A stretch of DNA of 64,000 nt from 66-474 sp050737995 (GTDB taxonomy: Bacteria; Pseudomonadota; Gammaproteobacteria; Xanthomonadales; Rhodanobacteraceae), in the NCBI GenBank assembly GCA_050737995.1, contig JBOHYR010000041.1:6775-70774 (forward strand), written 5' to 3'. Below, in pieces: positions 44,402 to 53,488 of the stretch. The position numbers were made by a program, and so were the translations under genes. A model generated the notes under the pieces. That model was not told where the DNA came from. It did no database searches and saw nothing but the letters and a program-made list of their open reading frames with translations. Every line of letters starts with the position of its first letter. The stretch's first letter is position 1.

Positions 44402-45597
44402 GCGACAAGCCACTGATCGCGCACGTACTCTACCGCTTGGATACCGGCGGCATGGAACACATGCTTGTGAAGCTGATCAACCATACCCACCCGCGTTACC
44501 GGCATGCTGTGGTCTGCCTAGAAGGGTATGGCGCCCTTCGGGACCAAATCGAGTTCGCTGATGTGCCGTGCCTCGCTTTGAATAAAAAGCCGGGCAAGGA
44601 CTGGGGTTGCTACTTTAGGCTGTGGCGGGTGTTGCGGAATCTGAATCCGGACTTGGTCCACACCTACAACATCGGCGCTCTGGATGCGGTACCGGTTGCC
44701 AGGCTCGCAGGGGTGCGACGCGTCGTCCATGCCGAACGAGGCAGGGATGCCGCTGACCCGCGTGGCGAAAGTAGAAAATATCGCCTTTTGCGTCGCTGGT
44801 TCCTGCCGTTTATTGATCGCTACTTGGCGGTCTCGAGAGACCTGCAAGACTGGCTGATAGAAAAAGTAGGGATACCCCCTTCACGCGTCGTGTGTATTCC
44901 CAACGGCATTGACGCAATGCCCTTTGTCGCAGCAGCGAATCAAAGAGGCGCACGGCCCTTGCTGGGATCTTTCGCGCCTCCCGGAACCGTGCTGATCGGC
45001 ACAGTCGGGCGGTTGGATGCCGTCAAGGACCAGGCTGGATTGATATCTGCGTTTCGCAATCTGTGCGAGGCGTTGCCTCAAGCGCGCGAGAGTCTGCGCC
45101 TCGTCTTGGTGGGCGAGGGTCCACAGCGTTCTGCGCTTGAATCACAAATCGCACGTACCGGACTTTCAGCACGGATCCTGCTTCTCGGTAATCGAAGGGA
45201 TGTGGCGGCGTTGCTCGTGGAGTTCGATGTCTTTGTACTTTCCTCGGTCGCCGAAGGCATGCCTGGCGTCCTGCTGGAAGCCATGGCATCCGGATTGCCC
45301 GTGGTGGCCACCGTTGTCGGCGGAGTGGGCGAGGTGGTGGTGCCCGGTGTGACCGGGACGCTGGTGCCACCCAGCGATCCCAAAGCGTTGGCCAAGGCAC
45401 TGGCGAATTACGTAGTTGACACTCGATTGCGTACACAGCACGGAGCGGGGGGACGCGGGTGCGTGATGACCCAGTTTAGTCTGCAATCCATGGTGTCAGC
45501 GTACACGGCCCTTTACGACGGATTGTTGAACCTTGGCGATCAGCAGCATCAAAAAGTCGCTATGGCCACTCGTGTGACCGGCCAAAAGGAGCATTGA
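44398..45597 (+). CDS. XrtA-associated glycosyltransferase, second type
   Basis: GT-B glycosyltransferase of 399 residues starting at a GTG that overlaps the xrtA stop. The opening IAHVLYRLDTGGMEHMLVKL and the donor domain motifs (GTVGRLDAVKDQ, VLSSVAEGMPGVLLEAMASG) match the GT4 subgroup that follows exosortase A in these loci. It presumably adds a sugar to the lipid-linked repeat unit on the cytosolic side. Three bases separate it from the amidotransferase gene. The frame is open further upstream inside xrtA, but no conserved residues precede the GTG. Confidence 0.9.
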   Translation: MSDKPLIAHVLYRLDTGGMEHMLVKLINHTHPRYRHAVVCLEGYGALRDQIEFADVPCLALNKKPGKDWGCYFRLWRVLRNLNPDLVHTYNIGALDAVPVARLAGVRRVVHAERGRDAADPRGESRKYRLLRRWFLPFIDRYLAVSRDLQDWLIEKVGIPPSRVVCIPNGIDAMPFVAAANQRGARPLLGSFAPPGTVLIGTVGRLDAVKDQAGLISAFRNLCEALPQARESLRLVLVGEGPQRSALESQIARTGLSARILLLGNRRDVAALLVEFDVFVLSSVAEGMPGVLLEAMASGLPVVATVVGGVGEVVVPGVTGTLVPPSDPKALAKALANYVVDTRLRTQHGAGGRGCVMTQFSLQSMVSAYTALYDGLLNLGDQQHQKVAMATRVTGQKEH

Positions 45598-45600
45598 ACC

Positions 45601-47556
45601 ATGTGCGGTCTGGCCGGCAGCGTCTTGGCGAACAGAGGCGACAGGGTGAATGAAAAGATCCTGCTCGCAATGCGTGATGCGCAGCTGCACCGGGGGCCGG
45701 ACGAGGCCGGGCTGTATCTCGGAGAGGGCGTCGGTCTGGGGCATCGCCGCCTCTCCATCATCGACCTGAGCCATGGACAGCAACCGATGGTGGACGAAGC
45801 AGCCGGCCTGGCGCTTATCTACAACGGCGAGCTGTACAACTTCCAGTCGCTCAAAGCCGAGCTGGAAGCGCAGGGTGTTGTGTTCCGCAGTAACAGCGAC
45901 ACCGAAGTGCTGTTGCGCGCGTGGCAGCACTGGCGCGAGGGGTGTCTGAAGCGGCTGCGGGGCATGTTCGCGTTCGCGGTGTGGGACATGCGCGACGAGC
46001 GTATTTATTTGTCACGCGACCACATTGGCATCAAACCGCTTTATTACGGTTTCACGCGCCACGGCGACCTGGTGTTCGCGTCCGAACTCAAGGGACTGCT
46101 GGCGCATCCCGGCGTTGAACGCAGTGTCGATCCTCATGCGCTTGAAGAATACCTGGCGTTCGGATACGTGCCCGACCCGAAGAGCATCTACAAGGGTATC
46201 TTCAAACTGCCACCCGCGCATTGGCTGAGCTGGCGCGCAGGAGATCTGCCGCCAGTTCCCTGTGCGTATTGGGATTTGCCGTTCCAGGTGGATAACTCGA
46301 CGGGGTTGAGTGAGGCCTCTTCGGAACTTCGCGAGTTACTCGATGATTCGGTCGCCAGCCAGATGGTCTCCGACGTACCACTCGGCGCGTTTCTTTCGGG
46401 TGGCGTGGACTCGAGTGCCGTAGTGGCGAGCATGAGCCGGCTGACGCGTGAGCCGGTCACCACCTGTTCCATTGGTTTTGATGACAGCGGATTTGACGAA
46501 ACCGCCTATGCACAACAAGTAGCCCGACTCTTTCATACCAAACATTTCGAGGAGCACGTTAGCGCTCAGGATTATGCCCTGCTGGATACGCTGGCTGGAA
46601 TTTATGATGAACCTTTCGCCGACAGTTCCGCGCTGCCTACCTGGCGGGTATGCCAATTGGCGCGCAAGCATGTCACGGTCGCACTGTCTGGCGACGGCGG
46701 CGACGAGAATTTCGCCGGTTACCGACGCTATCGCTTGCATGCGTGGGAAAGTAGCCTGCGCGCGAGCTTGCTGCTCTCGTTGAGAAAGCCGATATTTGGC
46801 TTATTGGGAAGCATCTATCCCAAAGCCGACTGGGCGCCGCGCCCGTTGCGCGCCAAGACCACGCTGCAGGCCCTCGCCCACGACAATGTGGAAGCCTATT
46901 TCCACAGCGTCAGCACCACGTCAGCGGCGATGCGTCAGCGGCTTTACAGCCCCGCTTTCAAACGCGAACTTCAGGGTTACAGCGCCCTCTCGGTGTTCCG
47001 TTCCCATGCCGAACGCGCACCCATCGATCAGCCATTGCTATTGGCCCAATACCTCGATCTGAAGACCTGGCTTCCTGGCGACATCCTGACCAAAGTAGAT
47101 CGCGCCAGCATGGCGCACAGTCTGGAGGTGCGTGTGCCGGTGCTCGATCACCGGCTGGTCGAGTGGGCTTCCAACCTGCCGCCGGAGATGAAACTGCGGC
47201 ATGGTGTGGGCAAGTTTATTTTCAAGAAATCCCTCGAGCGCGACCTGCCCCACAAAGTGCTGTATCGGTCGAAGATGGGATTCAGTGTGCCGCTCGCGTC
47301 ATGGCTGCGCGGACCGCTGCGCCCCAGATTGCAACACGCCTTGCATGGCGGCGCACTGTCAGAATGCGGATACTTCCAGCCAGCCGCACTCGAGCGGCTT
47401 GTGCAACAGCATGTCGCGGGTCGGCGCGATAACAGCGCAACGCTATGGAAGCTGCTGATGCTGGATGCGTTCCTGCGCCGCATGCAACAGTCCACGACTG
47501 CCACAGCCGGCGGTGAGCGGGTGCGCGAGGCGCTTGCCACCGGGGCGGCCTCATGA
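45601..47556 (+). CDS. XrtA-associated asparagine-synthase-type amidotransferase
   Basis: Two-domain protein of 651 residues. The class II glutaminase domain begins with the nucleophile Cys2 (MCGLAGSVLANRG) and has RGPDEAG, GHRRLSIIDLS and YNGELYN. The synthetase domain has the PP-loop FLSGGVDSSAVVAS and ALSGDGGDENFAGYRRYR. It can thus release ammonia from glutamine and form an amide through an adenylated carboxylate, probably on a uronic acid of the glycan. This is the amidotransferase characteristic of exosortase A loci. All key residues are present, unlike in the two relatives at 60178 and 61961. Confidence 0.93.
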   Translation: MCGLAGSVLANRGDRVNEKILLAMRDAQLHRGPDEAGLYLGEGVGLGHRRLSIIDLSHGQQPMVDEAAGLALIYNGELYNFQSLKAELEAQGVVFRSNSDTEVLLRAWQHWREGCLKRLRGMFAFAVWDMRDERIYLSRDHIGIKPLYYGFTRHGDLVFASELKGLLAHPGVERSVDPHALEEYLAFGYVPDPKSIYKGIFKLPPAHWLSWRAGDLPPVPCAYWDLPFQVDNSTGLSEASSELRELLDDSVASQMVSDVPLGAFLSGGVDSSAVVASMSRLTREPVTTCSIGFDDSGFDETAYAQQVARLFHTKHFEEHVSAQDYALLDTLAGIYDEPFADSSALPTWRVCQLARKHVTVALSGDGGDENFAGYRRYRLHAWESSLRASLLLSLRKPIFGLLGSIYPKADWAPRPLRAKTTLQALAHDNVEAYFHSVSTTSAAMRQRLYSPAFKRELQGYSALSVFRSHAERAPIDQPLLLAQYLDLKTWLPGDILTKVDRASMAHSLEVRVPVLDHRLVEWASNLPPEMKLRHGVGKFIFKKSLERDLPHKVLYRSKMGFSVPLASWLRGPLRPRLQHALHGGALSECGYFQPAALERLVQQHVAGRRDNSATLWKLLMLDAFLRRMQQSTTATAGGERVREALATGAAS

Positions 47557-48557
47557 GTCCCAGTATTCTGGTGTTCGGCATGCCGCGTTCGGGCACGACT
47601 TGGGTCGGCAAACTGTTCGATAGCCACCCGGACACGCTTTACCGCCACGAACCCGACAGCGTGCGGAAGTTGACCATGCCGCTGTTTCCCGAGATGGAGG
47701 ATGCGCACCGCTATCGTGATGAGTTGGAACAGTTCGTCGCTCTGCTGCCAGGGCTGCGCGATATCGAGGTTGTCGGCAAGCTGCCATTGTTTCCCAAGAG
47801 CTATCAGTCTGCTGCCTCGCTGGCTGCCTATCGTGCTAGCGTGGTCGCAGCGAAAGCCGCGAGCCGCATCCGTCGACACTTTCCTTGCCTCTACCGGCCG
47901 ACGTGCCCGGACGACGAGCGCGCCCGTCTGGTGTGGAAGTCCATCGAGTCGCCGGGCCGGCTGGGGGTGTGCATCGAAGCACTGCCGGGCGTGCGCGCCA
48001 TCCATCTGATGCGTCATCCTTGCGGCTATGTGGCATCGGTATTGCGCGGTGAAGCGTCACGCTGCTTCGGCGATGTGACGCCGAGCGCAGATCAGCTCTG
48101 GGCACTGAAAATACTGCTGGCCACGTCCACCGGAAAAGCACGTGGGCTGAGTCTGGATGGCCTCAAGCAGCTCACGCCCGAAGAGCGACTGGCGTGGCGG
48201 TGGGTGATGACCCAAGAAAAAATCCTTGCCGATGTCGCAGGCTGCGAACGTGTGCTTACGGTGCGGTATGAGGATGTCTGCATCGCGCCCATTGCAACGA
48301 CCCGGCGGATGTTCGAGTTCGCCGGTCTCGACTGGCAACCGCAAACCGAGAGATTCGTCCGGGCGAGCACCGAGGTGACCGACACGAATTACTACAGCGT
48401 CTTCAAGAGCCCGCAGGCGTCGGCTGAACGCTGGCGTTCCGAACTGTCGCCGCCCGTTATCGAACGTGTCTTGCGAGTCTTGCGCAACAGCTCGCTGTCT
48501 CGCTTTTACCCTGAAGTCGCACAGATACCGACGGTCGTATCGGAAGCCCTGCCATGA
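47553..48557 (+). CDS. Sulfotransferase family protein
   Basis: Single-domain sulfotransferase of 334 residues. The PAPS 5'-phosphosulfate loop is VFGMPRSGTTWVGKLF near the N-terminus, and the 3'-phosphate-binding region is suggested by HLMRHPCGYVASVLRGEASR. No TPR part is present, so it is different from the enzymes at 12411-15552. In this setting the acceptor is likely a sugar of the exopolysaccharide. Start and stop both overlap neighbours by four bases. It interrupts the usual order between the amidotransferase and the third XrtA-type glycosyltransferase. Confidence 0.86.
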   Translation: MSPSILVFGMPRSGTTWVGKLFDSHPDTLYRHEPDSVRKLTMPLFPEMEDAHRYRDELEQFVALLPGLRDIEVVGKLPLFPKSYQSAASLAAYRASVVAAKAASRIRRHFPCLYRPTCPDDERARLVWKSIESPGRLGVCIEALPGVRAIHLMRHPCGYVASVLRGEASRCFGDVTPSADQLWALKILLATSTGKARGLSLDGLKQLTPEERLAWRWVMTQEKILADVAGCERVLTVRYEDVCIAPIATTRRMFEFAGLDWQPQTERFVRASTEVTDTNYYSVFKSPQASAERWRSELSPPVIERVLRVLRNSSLSRFYPEVAQIPTVVSEALP

Positions 48558-49876
48558 AGACCGCGCAGCTAGACCATGCTATGGACACCGGGGCCATGTC
48601 GTCAGCGAAGGAGATGTTAGACGCGACATGGCGTGGCGCGGGAACCATGCCAGCATCGGATGGCAAACGAGCGATTCGCCTGCTGGCGTTCACCAGCCTG
48701 TATCCAAATGATGCGCAGCCGCGCCATGGCGTGTTTGTCGAGGAGCGACTGCGCCATCTGGCAGCGACGGGTCGAATTGCGGCGACCGTAGTAGCGCCGG
48801 TGCCGTGGTTTCCGTTTACGCATCGGAGCTTTGGCGCCTACGCGGCGTTTGCACGGGTTCCCGATCGTGAAGAGCGTCAAGGCATCCAGATTTTGCATCC
48901 TCGCTATCCAGCCATTCCGAAGCTGGGCATGAACATCGCGCCTGCCCTCATGTACCGGGCGGTCCTGCCGGTATTGCGGCAGTTGTCGGCTGGCAGAGAC
49001 GCCTTCGACTTGATCGATGCGCATTATTTCTACCCGGATGGCGTGGCGGCAGTCAGGTTGGGCATCGCGCTAAACAAACCGGTGGTGATCACCGTTCGTG
49101 GCAGCGATGTGAACGTGATTTCGCAATATCGTCTACCTGCAAGGCAAATCAAATGGGCGGCGGAGCGCGCTGCCGCCATCGTGACCGTGTCCGACGCATT
49201 GAAGCATAAGGTCGAAGCCTTGGGTGTGAGTCCTGACCAAGTTGTGAATCTGCGCAACGGTGTTGACCTAGATCGCTTTCGGCCTCTGGATCGCGATGCC
49301 ATTCGCGCCAGGCTCAATCTTGCCGGTCCGGTCTGGTTGGCGGTGGGACATTTGGTCGAATTGAAGGGCGTGCACATCACTCTTGCCGCGCTCGCCTGGA
49401 CGGCTGATGCGACTTTGATGATCGTGGGCGAAGGCCCCGAGGAAAGGCGTTTGCGGCAATTGGTTGACCGCTTGGGTATCGGTGCGCGTGTGCGGTTTCT
49501 CGGCGCCATTCCCCATGCGGAGCTGTGTGAGTATTACAACGCGGCAGACGCGATGGTGCTTGCATCGAGCAGCGAGGGCATGCCCAATGTGGTGCTCGAA
49601 TCCTTGGCTTGTGGCACGCCGGTGGTGGCCGCGCCTTTTGAAAGCGCTGCCGAATTGTTGAGTGCACCGGAGGCGGGGGAAATTGCCGCACAGCGCAGCG
49701 CCGAAGCCATCGCCTCGGCCTGGCTGCGGTTGCGGAGTCGGGCGCCGGAGCGTGCTGTTACGCGCAATTTTGCGGAACGGTTGGGATGGCAACCCGTGGT
49801 CGAAGCGCAGTACGAGTTGTACACGCGTGTACTCTCGCTGCACACGCCGGGCGCAGGCCCCGGAGCAACGCCATGA
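48554..49876 (+). CDS. Glycosyltransferase, GT4 family
   Basis: GT-B glycosyltransferase of 440 residues. After a 40-residue non-conserved N-terminal extension comes LLAFTSLYPNDAQPRHGVF, typical of GT4 enzymes, then IDAHYFYPDGVAA and VITVRGSDVN. The donor domain has NLRNGVDLDRFRP, AVGHLVELKG and the EX7E-type ASSSEGMPNVVLESLACG. The overlap with the sulfotransferase stop favours the ATG at 48554 despite the extension. The donor sugar is unknown. Confidence 0.88.
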   Translation: MKTAQLDHAMDTGAMSSAKEMLDATWRGAGTMPASDGKRAIRLLAFTSLYPNDAQPRHGVFVEERLRHLAATGRIAATVVAPVPWFPFTHRSFGAYAAFARVPDREERQGIQILHPRYPAIPKLGMNIAPALMYRAVLPVLRQLSAGRDAFDLIDAHYFYPDGVAAVRLGIALNKPVVITVRGSDVNVISQYRLPARQIKWAAERAAAIVTVSDALKHKVEALGVSPDQVVNLRNGVDLDRFRPLDRDAIRARLNLAGPVWLAVGHLVELKGVHITLAALAWTADATLMIVGEGPEERRLRQLVDRLGIGARVRFLGAIPHAELCEYYNAADAMVLASSSEGMPNVVLESLACGTPVVAAPFESAAELLSAPEAGEIAAQRSAEAIASAWLRLRSRAPERAVTRNFAERLGWQPVVEAQYELYTRVLSLHTPGAGPGATP

Positions 49877-51177
49877 ATGACGTGCTGAGCGTTGCGCGGC
49901 AACAAGCCCCGCCCACAGCAGTGTCGGATGACCGGCCGTTGCGCATCCTGCACGTGCTGGATCATTCTCTACCCTTGCATAGCGGTTATACGTTTCGGAC
50001 GCTCGCCATCCTCGACCAGCAACGCGCCCTCGGATGGGAGACGTTTCAGTTGACCGGTCCGAAACAGGGCAGCAGCGATCAGCAGGAGGAGTACGTCGGA
50101 GACTGGAAGTTCTACCGCACCCCGCCTGCATCCGGCTTCCTGACGCGACTACCGCTGATCCAGCACCGCGCCTTGATGAAAACCTTGGGCACTCGGCTTG
50201 CCGAAGTGGTTGACAGCGTAAGTCCTGACATCCTGCACGCCCACTCGCCAGTGTTGAACGCCTTGCCTGCGCTCCGCGTCGGCCGCGCTGCAGGTATTCC
50301 GGTGGTGTATGAAGTCCGCGCATTCTGGGAAGATGCCGCTGCCGATCACGGGACGGCCCGTGAGTGGGGACCGCGCTATCGCTTGACGCGGGCGCTTGAA
50401 ACCCACGCACTGCAACGCGCCGATGCAGTCACGACGATCTGCGAGGGTCTGCGCCGCGACATGCTGAAACGTGGCATTCCCGCAAACAAAATCACCGTCA
50501 TTCCCAACGCCGTGGATATATCCCGATTTCGCTTCAAGGCCCCAGCCGATGCTGTGCTGGCGCAGCGACTTGGACTCACGCCCGGCAAGACGTTGGGATT
50601 CGCCGGTTCGTTTTACGCATACGAAGGATTGGATCGACTATTGCGAGCGATGCCGCAGGTGCTGGGCGCTGAACCCCAGGCGCGACTGATGTTGGTGGGT
50701 GGCGGACCGCAGGAAGTCAATTTGAAAACGTTGGCGGCCCAGCTTGGCGTTGAAGGTGCCGTGCATTTCACCGGGCGCGTGCCACATGCAGAAATTGGCC
50801 GCTACTACAGCGTCATGGATATCATGGTCTACCCGCGCGTCTCGCGGCGCCTGACGGAGTTGGTGACGCCGCTCAAGCCGCTCGAGGCGATGGCCATGGG
50901 CAAGCTGGTGGTGGCTTCGGATGTGGGCGGTCACCGCGAGCTGATTCGCGACGGCCACAATGGGCATCTTTTCCCTGCCGGGTCGGCCGAGTCCCTCGCG
51001 GGTCGTTTGATCGAGCTGCTGAAGGCGCCCGCGACCTGGGGCGATGTGATCACCAACGGTCGCACTTTCGTGGAGCGCGAACGTACATGGAGCGCGAGCG
51101 TGGCACGTTACCGCGGGGTCTATGCCGATGTACTCGACCGCCAGCAGAAGATCCACGGGGGGACGCGTGGTCACTGA
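49873..51177 (+). CDS. XrtA-associated glycosyltransferase, third type
   Basis: Glycosyltransferase of 434 residues from an ATG overlapping the previous stop. ILHVLDHSLPLHSGYTFRT is the hallmark N-terminus of the exosortase-A-associated GT4 subgroup. YEVRAFWEDAAADHGT and the donor domain with NAVDISRFRF, GFAGSFYAYEGLD and PLKPLEAMAMGK follow. It should extend the repeat unit in the cytosol. The gene overlaps the ATP-grasp gene by 11 bases, the longest overlap in the operon. Confidence 0.92.
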   Translation: MNDVLSVARQQAPPTAVSDDRPLRILHVLDHSLPLHSGYTFRTLAILDQQRALGWETFQLTGPKQGSSDQQEEYVGDWKFYRTPPASGFLTRLPLIQHRALMKTLGTRLAEVVDSVSPDILHAHSPVLNALPALRVGRAAGIPVVYEVRAFWEDAAADHGTAREWGPRYRLTRALETHALQRADAVTTICEGLRRDMLKRGIPANKITVIPNAVDISRFRFKAPADAVLAQRLGLTPGKTLGFAGSFYAYEGLDRLLRAMPQVLGAEPQARLMLVGGGPQEVNLKTLAAQLGVEGAVHFTGRVPHAEIGRYYSVMDIMVYPRVSRRLTELVTPLKPLEAMAMGKLVVASDVGGHRELIRDGHNGHLFPAGSAESLAGRLIELLKAPATWGDVITNGRTFVERERTWSASVARYRGVYADVLDRQQKIHGGTRGH

Positions 51178-52372
51178 TACGCCTGCGGTGGTATTGGGCG
51201 CCGGTCTGAACGGCTTGGGTGTGGCGCGCAGTCTGGCGCGCGCGGATGTGCCTGTCTGGCTACTTGACTCCGACAAGCGACGCCCGGAAATGTACACCCG
51301 TGCCGCGAAGCCTCTGAAGATAGGCGCGCTGCATGGCGAAACGTTGGTCGAAGAACTTGTCCGTCTGGGCAAGAGGCAATTTTCGGGATCGCGCCCGGTC
51401 TTGCTCCTGACCCAAGAGGAAAGTGTCAAGACAGTTTCCCATTATCGCAATCGGCTGTCTGCTCTCTACCGATTCACCCTCCCGCCGATAAACCTTGTGG
51501 ACACATTGCAGCACAAGCAAGGTTTCCAGCGTCTCGCCGAGCAACTCCATGGCCCTATTCCGCCCCTGGTGCACATTCGCGCGCCCGCGGATCTGTCCAC
51601 GCTGGAAAGCTTGCAATATCCGGTAGTGATCAAGCCCGGCGAGCGGCACGCCGAATACGGGCGGCAATTCAAGAAGGCTTACCGCGTGGAGAGCGCCGCG
51701 GAATCCGCCGAGTTGATACGCCGTATCCTTCCGGTGATGGCCGACGTGGTTGTGCAGGAGTGGACCGAGGGACCGGACTCCAACATCTACTTCTGCCTGC
51801 AATATCTCGACAAGCAGCAACAGGTCACGGCGTCGTTCACCGGCCGCAAGATCCGCTCCTGGCCGCCGCAGGTCGGTGGTACGGCAAGTTGCATGCCGGC
51901 TCCCGAAGCCCATGAAGAGTTGTCCGGATTGACCGCCCGGTTCTTTCAGAGCGTGGGCGTGATCGGGATGGCCGGGATGGAGTACAAGCGCGATGCGCGT
52001 GGCGGTGGGTTTCGCATGGTGGAGCCGACCATAGGTCGAACCGATTATCAGGCGGAAGTGGCCACGCTCAACGGCGTCAATCTGCCGTACGCCGCATATT
52101 GTGCCGAACTCGATCGGCCCTATCCTGTGTCGGAGCCAGCGAAGCGTTCGCTGGCTTGGCATGTCCGTTCCGAGGACGAGCAATCTGCCGCGGCGCAGCA
52201 TCAGCGTCGCCGGCAAGGCTATGACGGCGTCGACGGTGTACGCGACGCATTGTGGCGTCGGAATGATCCCATGCCGTTTCTGGTTCACAACCTGCGGCGC
52301 GCGCAACGTGCGCTGTACGCCCGGGCTGCGAAGATGATGCCCGGATCCCAAGTTGTTGGAAGCAAGTCATGA
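51167..52372 (+). CDS. ATP-grasp domain protein, probable carboxylate-amine ligase
   Basis: Protein of 401 residues starting at a GTG (51167) behind a GGGGGGA ribosome binding site. The N-terminus is a Rossmann-like fold (AVVLGAGLNGLGVARSLARA). The middle has ATP-grasp features (YPVVIKPGERHAEYG, VVVQEWTEGPDSNIYF), and the late Glu in RMVEPTIGRTDYQ fits a metal-binding position. Such enzymes join an acyl phosphate to an amine, so it may attach an amino acid to a sugar acid or act on a precursor. The substrate is unknown. It is coupled to the alpha/alpha-barrel gene. Confidence 0.8.
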   Translation: MVTDTPAVVLGAGLNGLGVARSLARADVPVWLLDSDKRRPEMYTRAAKPLKIGALHGETLVEELVRLGKRQFSGSRPVLLLTQEESVKTVSHYRNRLSALYRFTLPPINLVDTLQHKQGFQRLAEQLHGPIPPLVHIRAPADLSTLESLQYPVVIKPGERHAEYGRQFKKAYRVESAAESAELIRRILPVMADVVVQEWTEGPDSNIYFCLQYLDKQQQVTASFTGRKIRSWPPQVGGTASCMPAPEAHEELSGLTARFFQSVGVIGMAGMEYKRDARGGGFRMVEPTIGRTDYQAEVATLNGVNLPYAAYCAELDRPYPVSEPAKRSLAWHVRSEDEQSAAAQHQRRRQGYDGVDGVRDALWRRNDPMPFLVHNLRRAQRALYARAAKMMPGSQVVGSKS

Positions 52373-53484
52373 GCGTGATCGCCAAACTACTGCCCCGACG
52401 ATCGACGCGATCGGTAGCGGATCCACATCGCGGGTTGCAAGCAGCCGCCGAATGGTTGGCCCGCGCCCAGGATGCCATGGGATCCGGAGGTGTCAGCGCC
52501 CATTACGATGCGGAGAAACGCGTATGGGCGGGTGCCTATCCGGAAACCACCGGCTATATCATCCCGACATTCTTTCGTTATGCGGATTTTTCCGGCAAAA
52601 GTGAATACCGCAAACGCGCCATCCGCATGGCGAAATGGGAATCTGACATCCAACTTCCCGAAGGCGGCGTGCGTGCCGGCACCATGGACGCAACGCAGAT
52701 CGTGCCGACCATCTTCAACACCGGGCAAGTGTTGTTCGGCTGGTTATCGGCATGGGTGGACACACAGGACTCTCGATTTCGCGACTCGCTGGTGCACGCC
52801 TGCGAATGGCTGGTGAAGGCACAGGATCCGGACGGTGCATGGCGGCGCTTCGCTTCGCCCTTTGCCGCACATGCCTTGAATACCTACAACACGCGTGTAG
52901 CCTTCGGGTTGGCCAGAGCCGGTCGAGACCTCGAGGAATCGAGATACGTCGAAGCCGCCGTGCGCAACGTGGAATGGGCGCTCACCCAGATGCGTCCCAA
53001 CGGTTGGTTGGAGAATAATGATCTCGAAGACAACAAACGACCACTCACGCACACCATCGCCTACGCCACTCGCGGTATCCTGGAAGTCGGTCTGATCGCT
53101 GGCAACAGCGCGTTCGTGGATGCCGCCGCGCGGGTCGCGCGAGCCGTGGCACGAACGCAGCGTCGCGACGGTGCATTGCCCGGCCGGCTCGATTCAATCT
53201 GGCGGCCGGCGAGTCGCTGGACCTGCGTTACCGGCAATGCACAAATGGCCATCATCTGGCAGCGCTTGGCCAAGGAAACCGGCGAGAGTTCCTGGAAACC
53301 AGCGGCGGAAAACGCCAACCAATTTAATCTATCAATTCAGCGTTTGGACACCGACGACGAGGGCGCGCGCGGTGGCATGCCGGGCTCGTATCCGTTGAAA
53401 GGTGGGTATATGAAGAATCGCTACCCGAACTGGGCGGCCAAGTTCTTCATGGATGCGATCATTCTGCAACTGAAAGCAGGCTAG
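52369..53484 (+). CDS. Alpha/alpha-barrel protein, possible glycan lyase or hydrolase
   Basis: Protein of 371 residues that looks all-helical, with repeated pairs of helices and Trp/Gly turns (AAEWLARAQD, ACEWLVKAQDPDGAW, NVEWALTQMRPNGWLENN), as in six-hairpin toroids of glycoside hydrolases, polysaccharide lyases and terpene-cyclase-like proteins. There is no signal peptide, so it would act in the cytosol. I cannot name a catalytic residue. Four-base coupling to the ATP-grasp gene suggests they act on the same intermediate. It ends close to the O-antigen-ligase-like gene. Confidence 0.7.
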   Translation: MSVIAKLLPRRSTRSVADPHRGLQAAAEWLARAQDAMGSGGVSAHYDAEKRVWAGAYPETTGYIIPTFFRYADFSGKSEYRKRAIRMAKWESDIQLPEGGVRAGTMDATQIVPTIFNTGQVLFGWLSAWVDTQDSRFRDSLVHACEWLVKAQDPDGAWRRFASPFAAHALNTYNTRVAFGLARAGRDLEESRYVEAAVRNVEWALTQMRPNGWLENNDLEDNKRPLTHTIAYATRGILEVGLIAGNSAFVDAAARVARAVARTQRRDGALPGRLDSIWRPASRWTCVTGNAQMAIIWQRLAKETGESSWKPAAENANQFNLSIQRLDTDDEGARGGMPGSYPLKGGYMKNRYPNWAAKFFMDAIILQLKAG

Positions 53485-53488
53485 CAAC

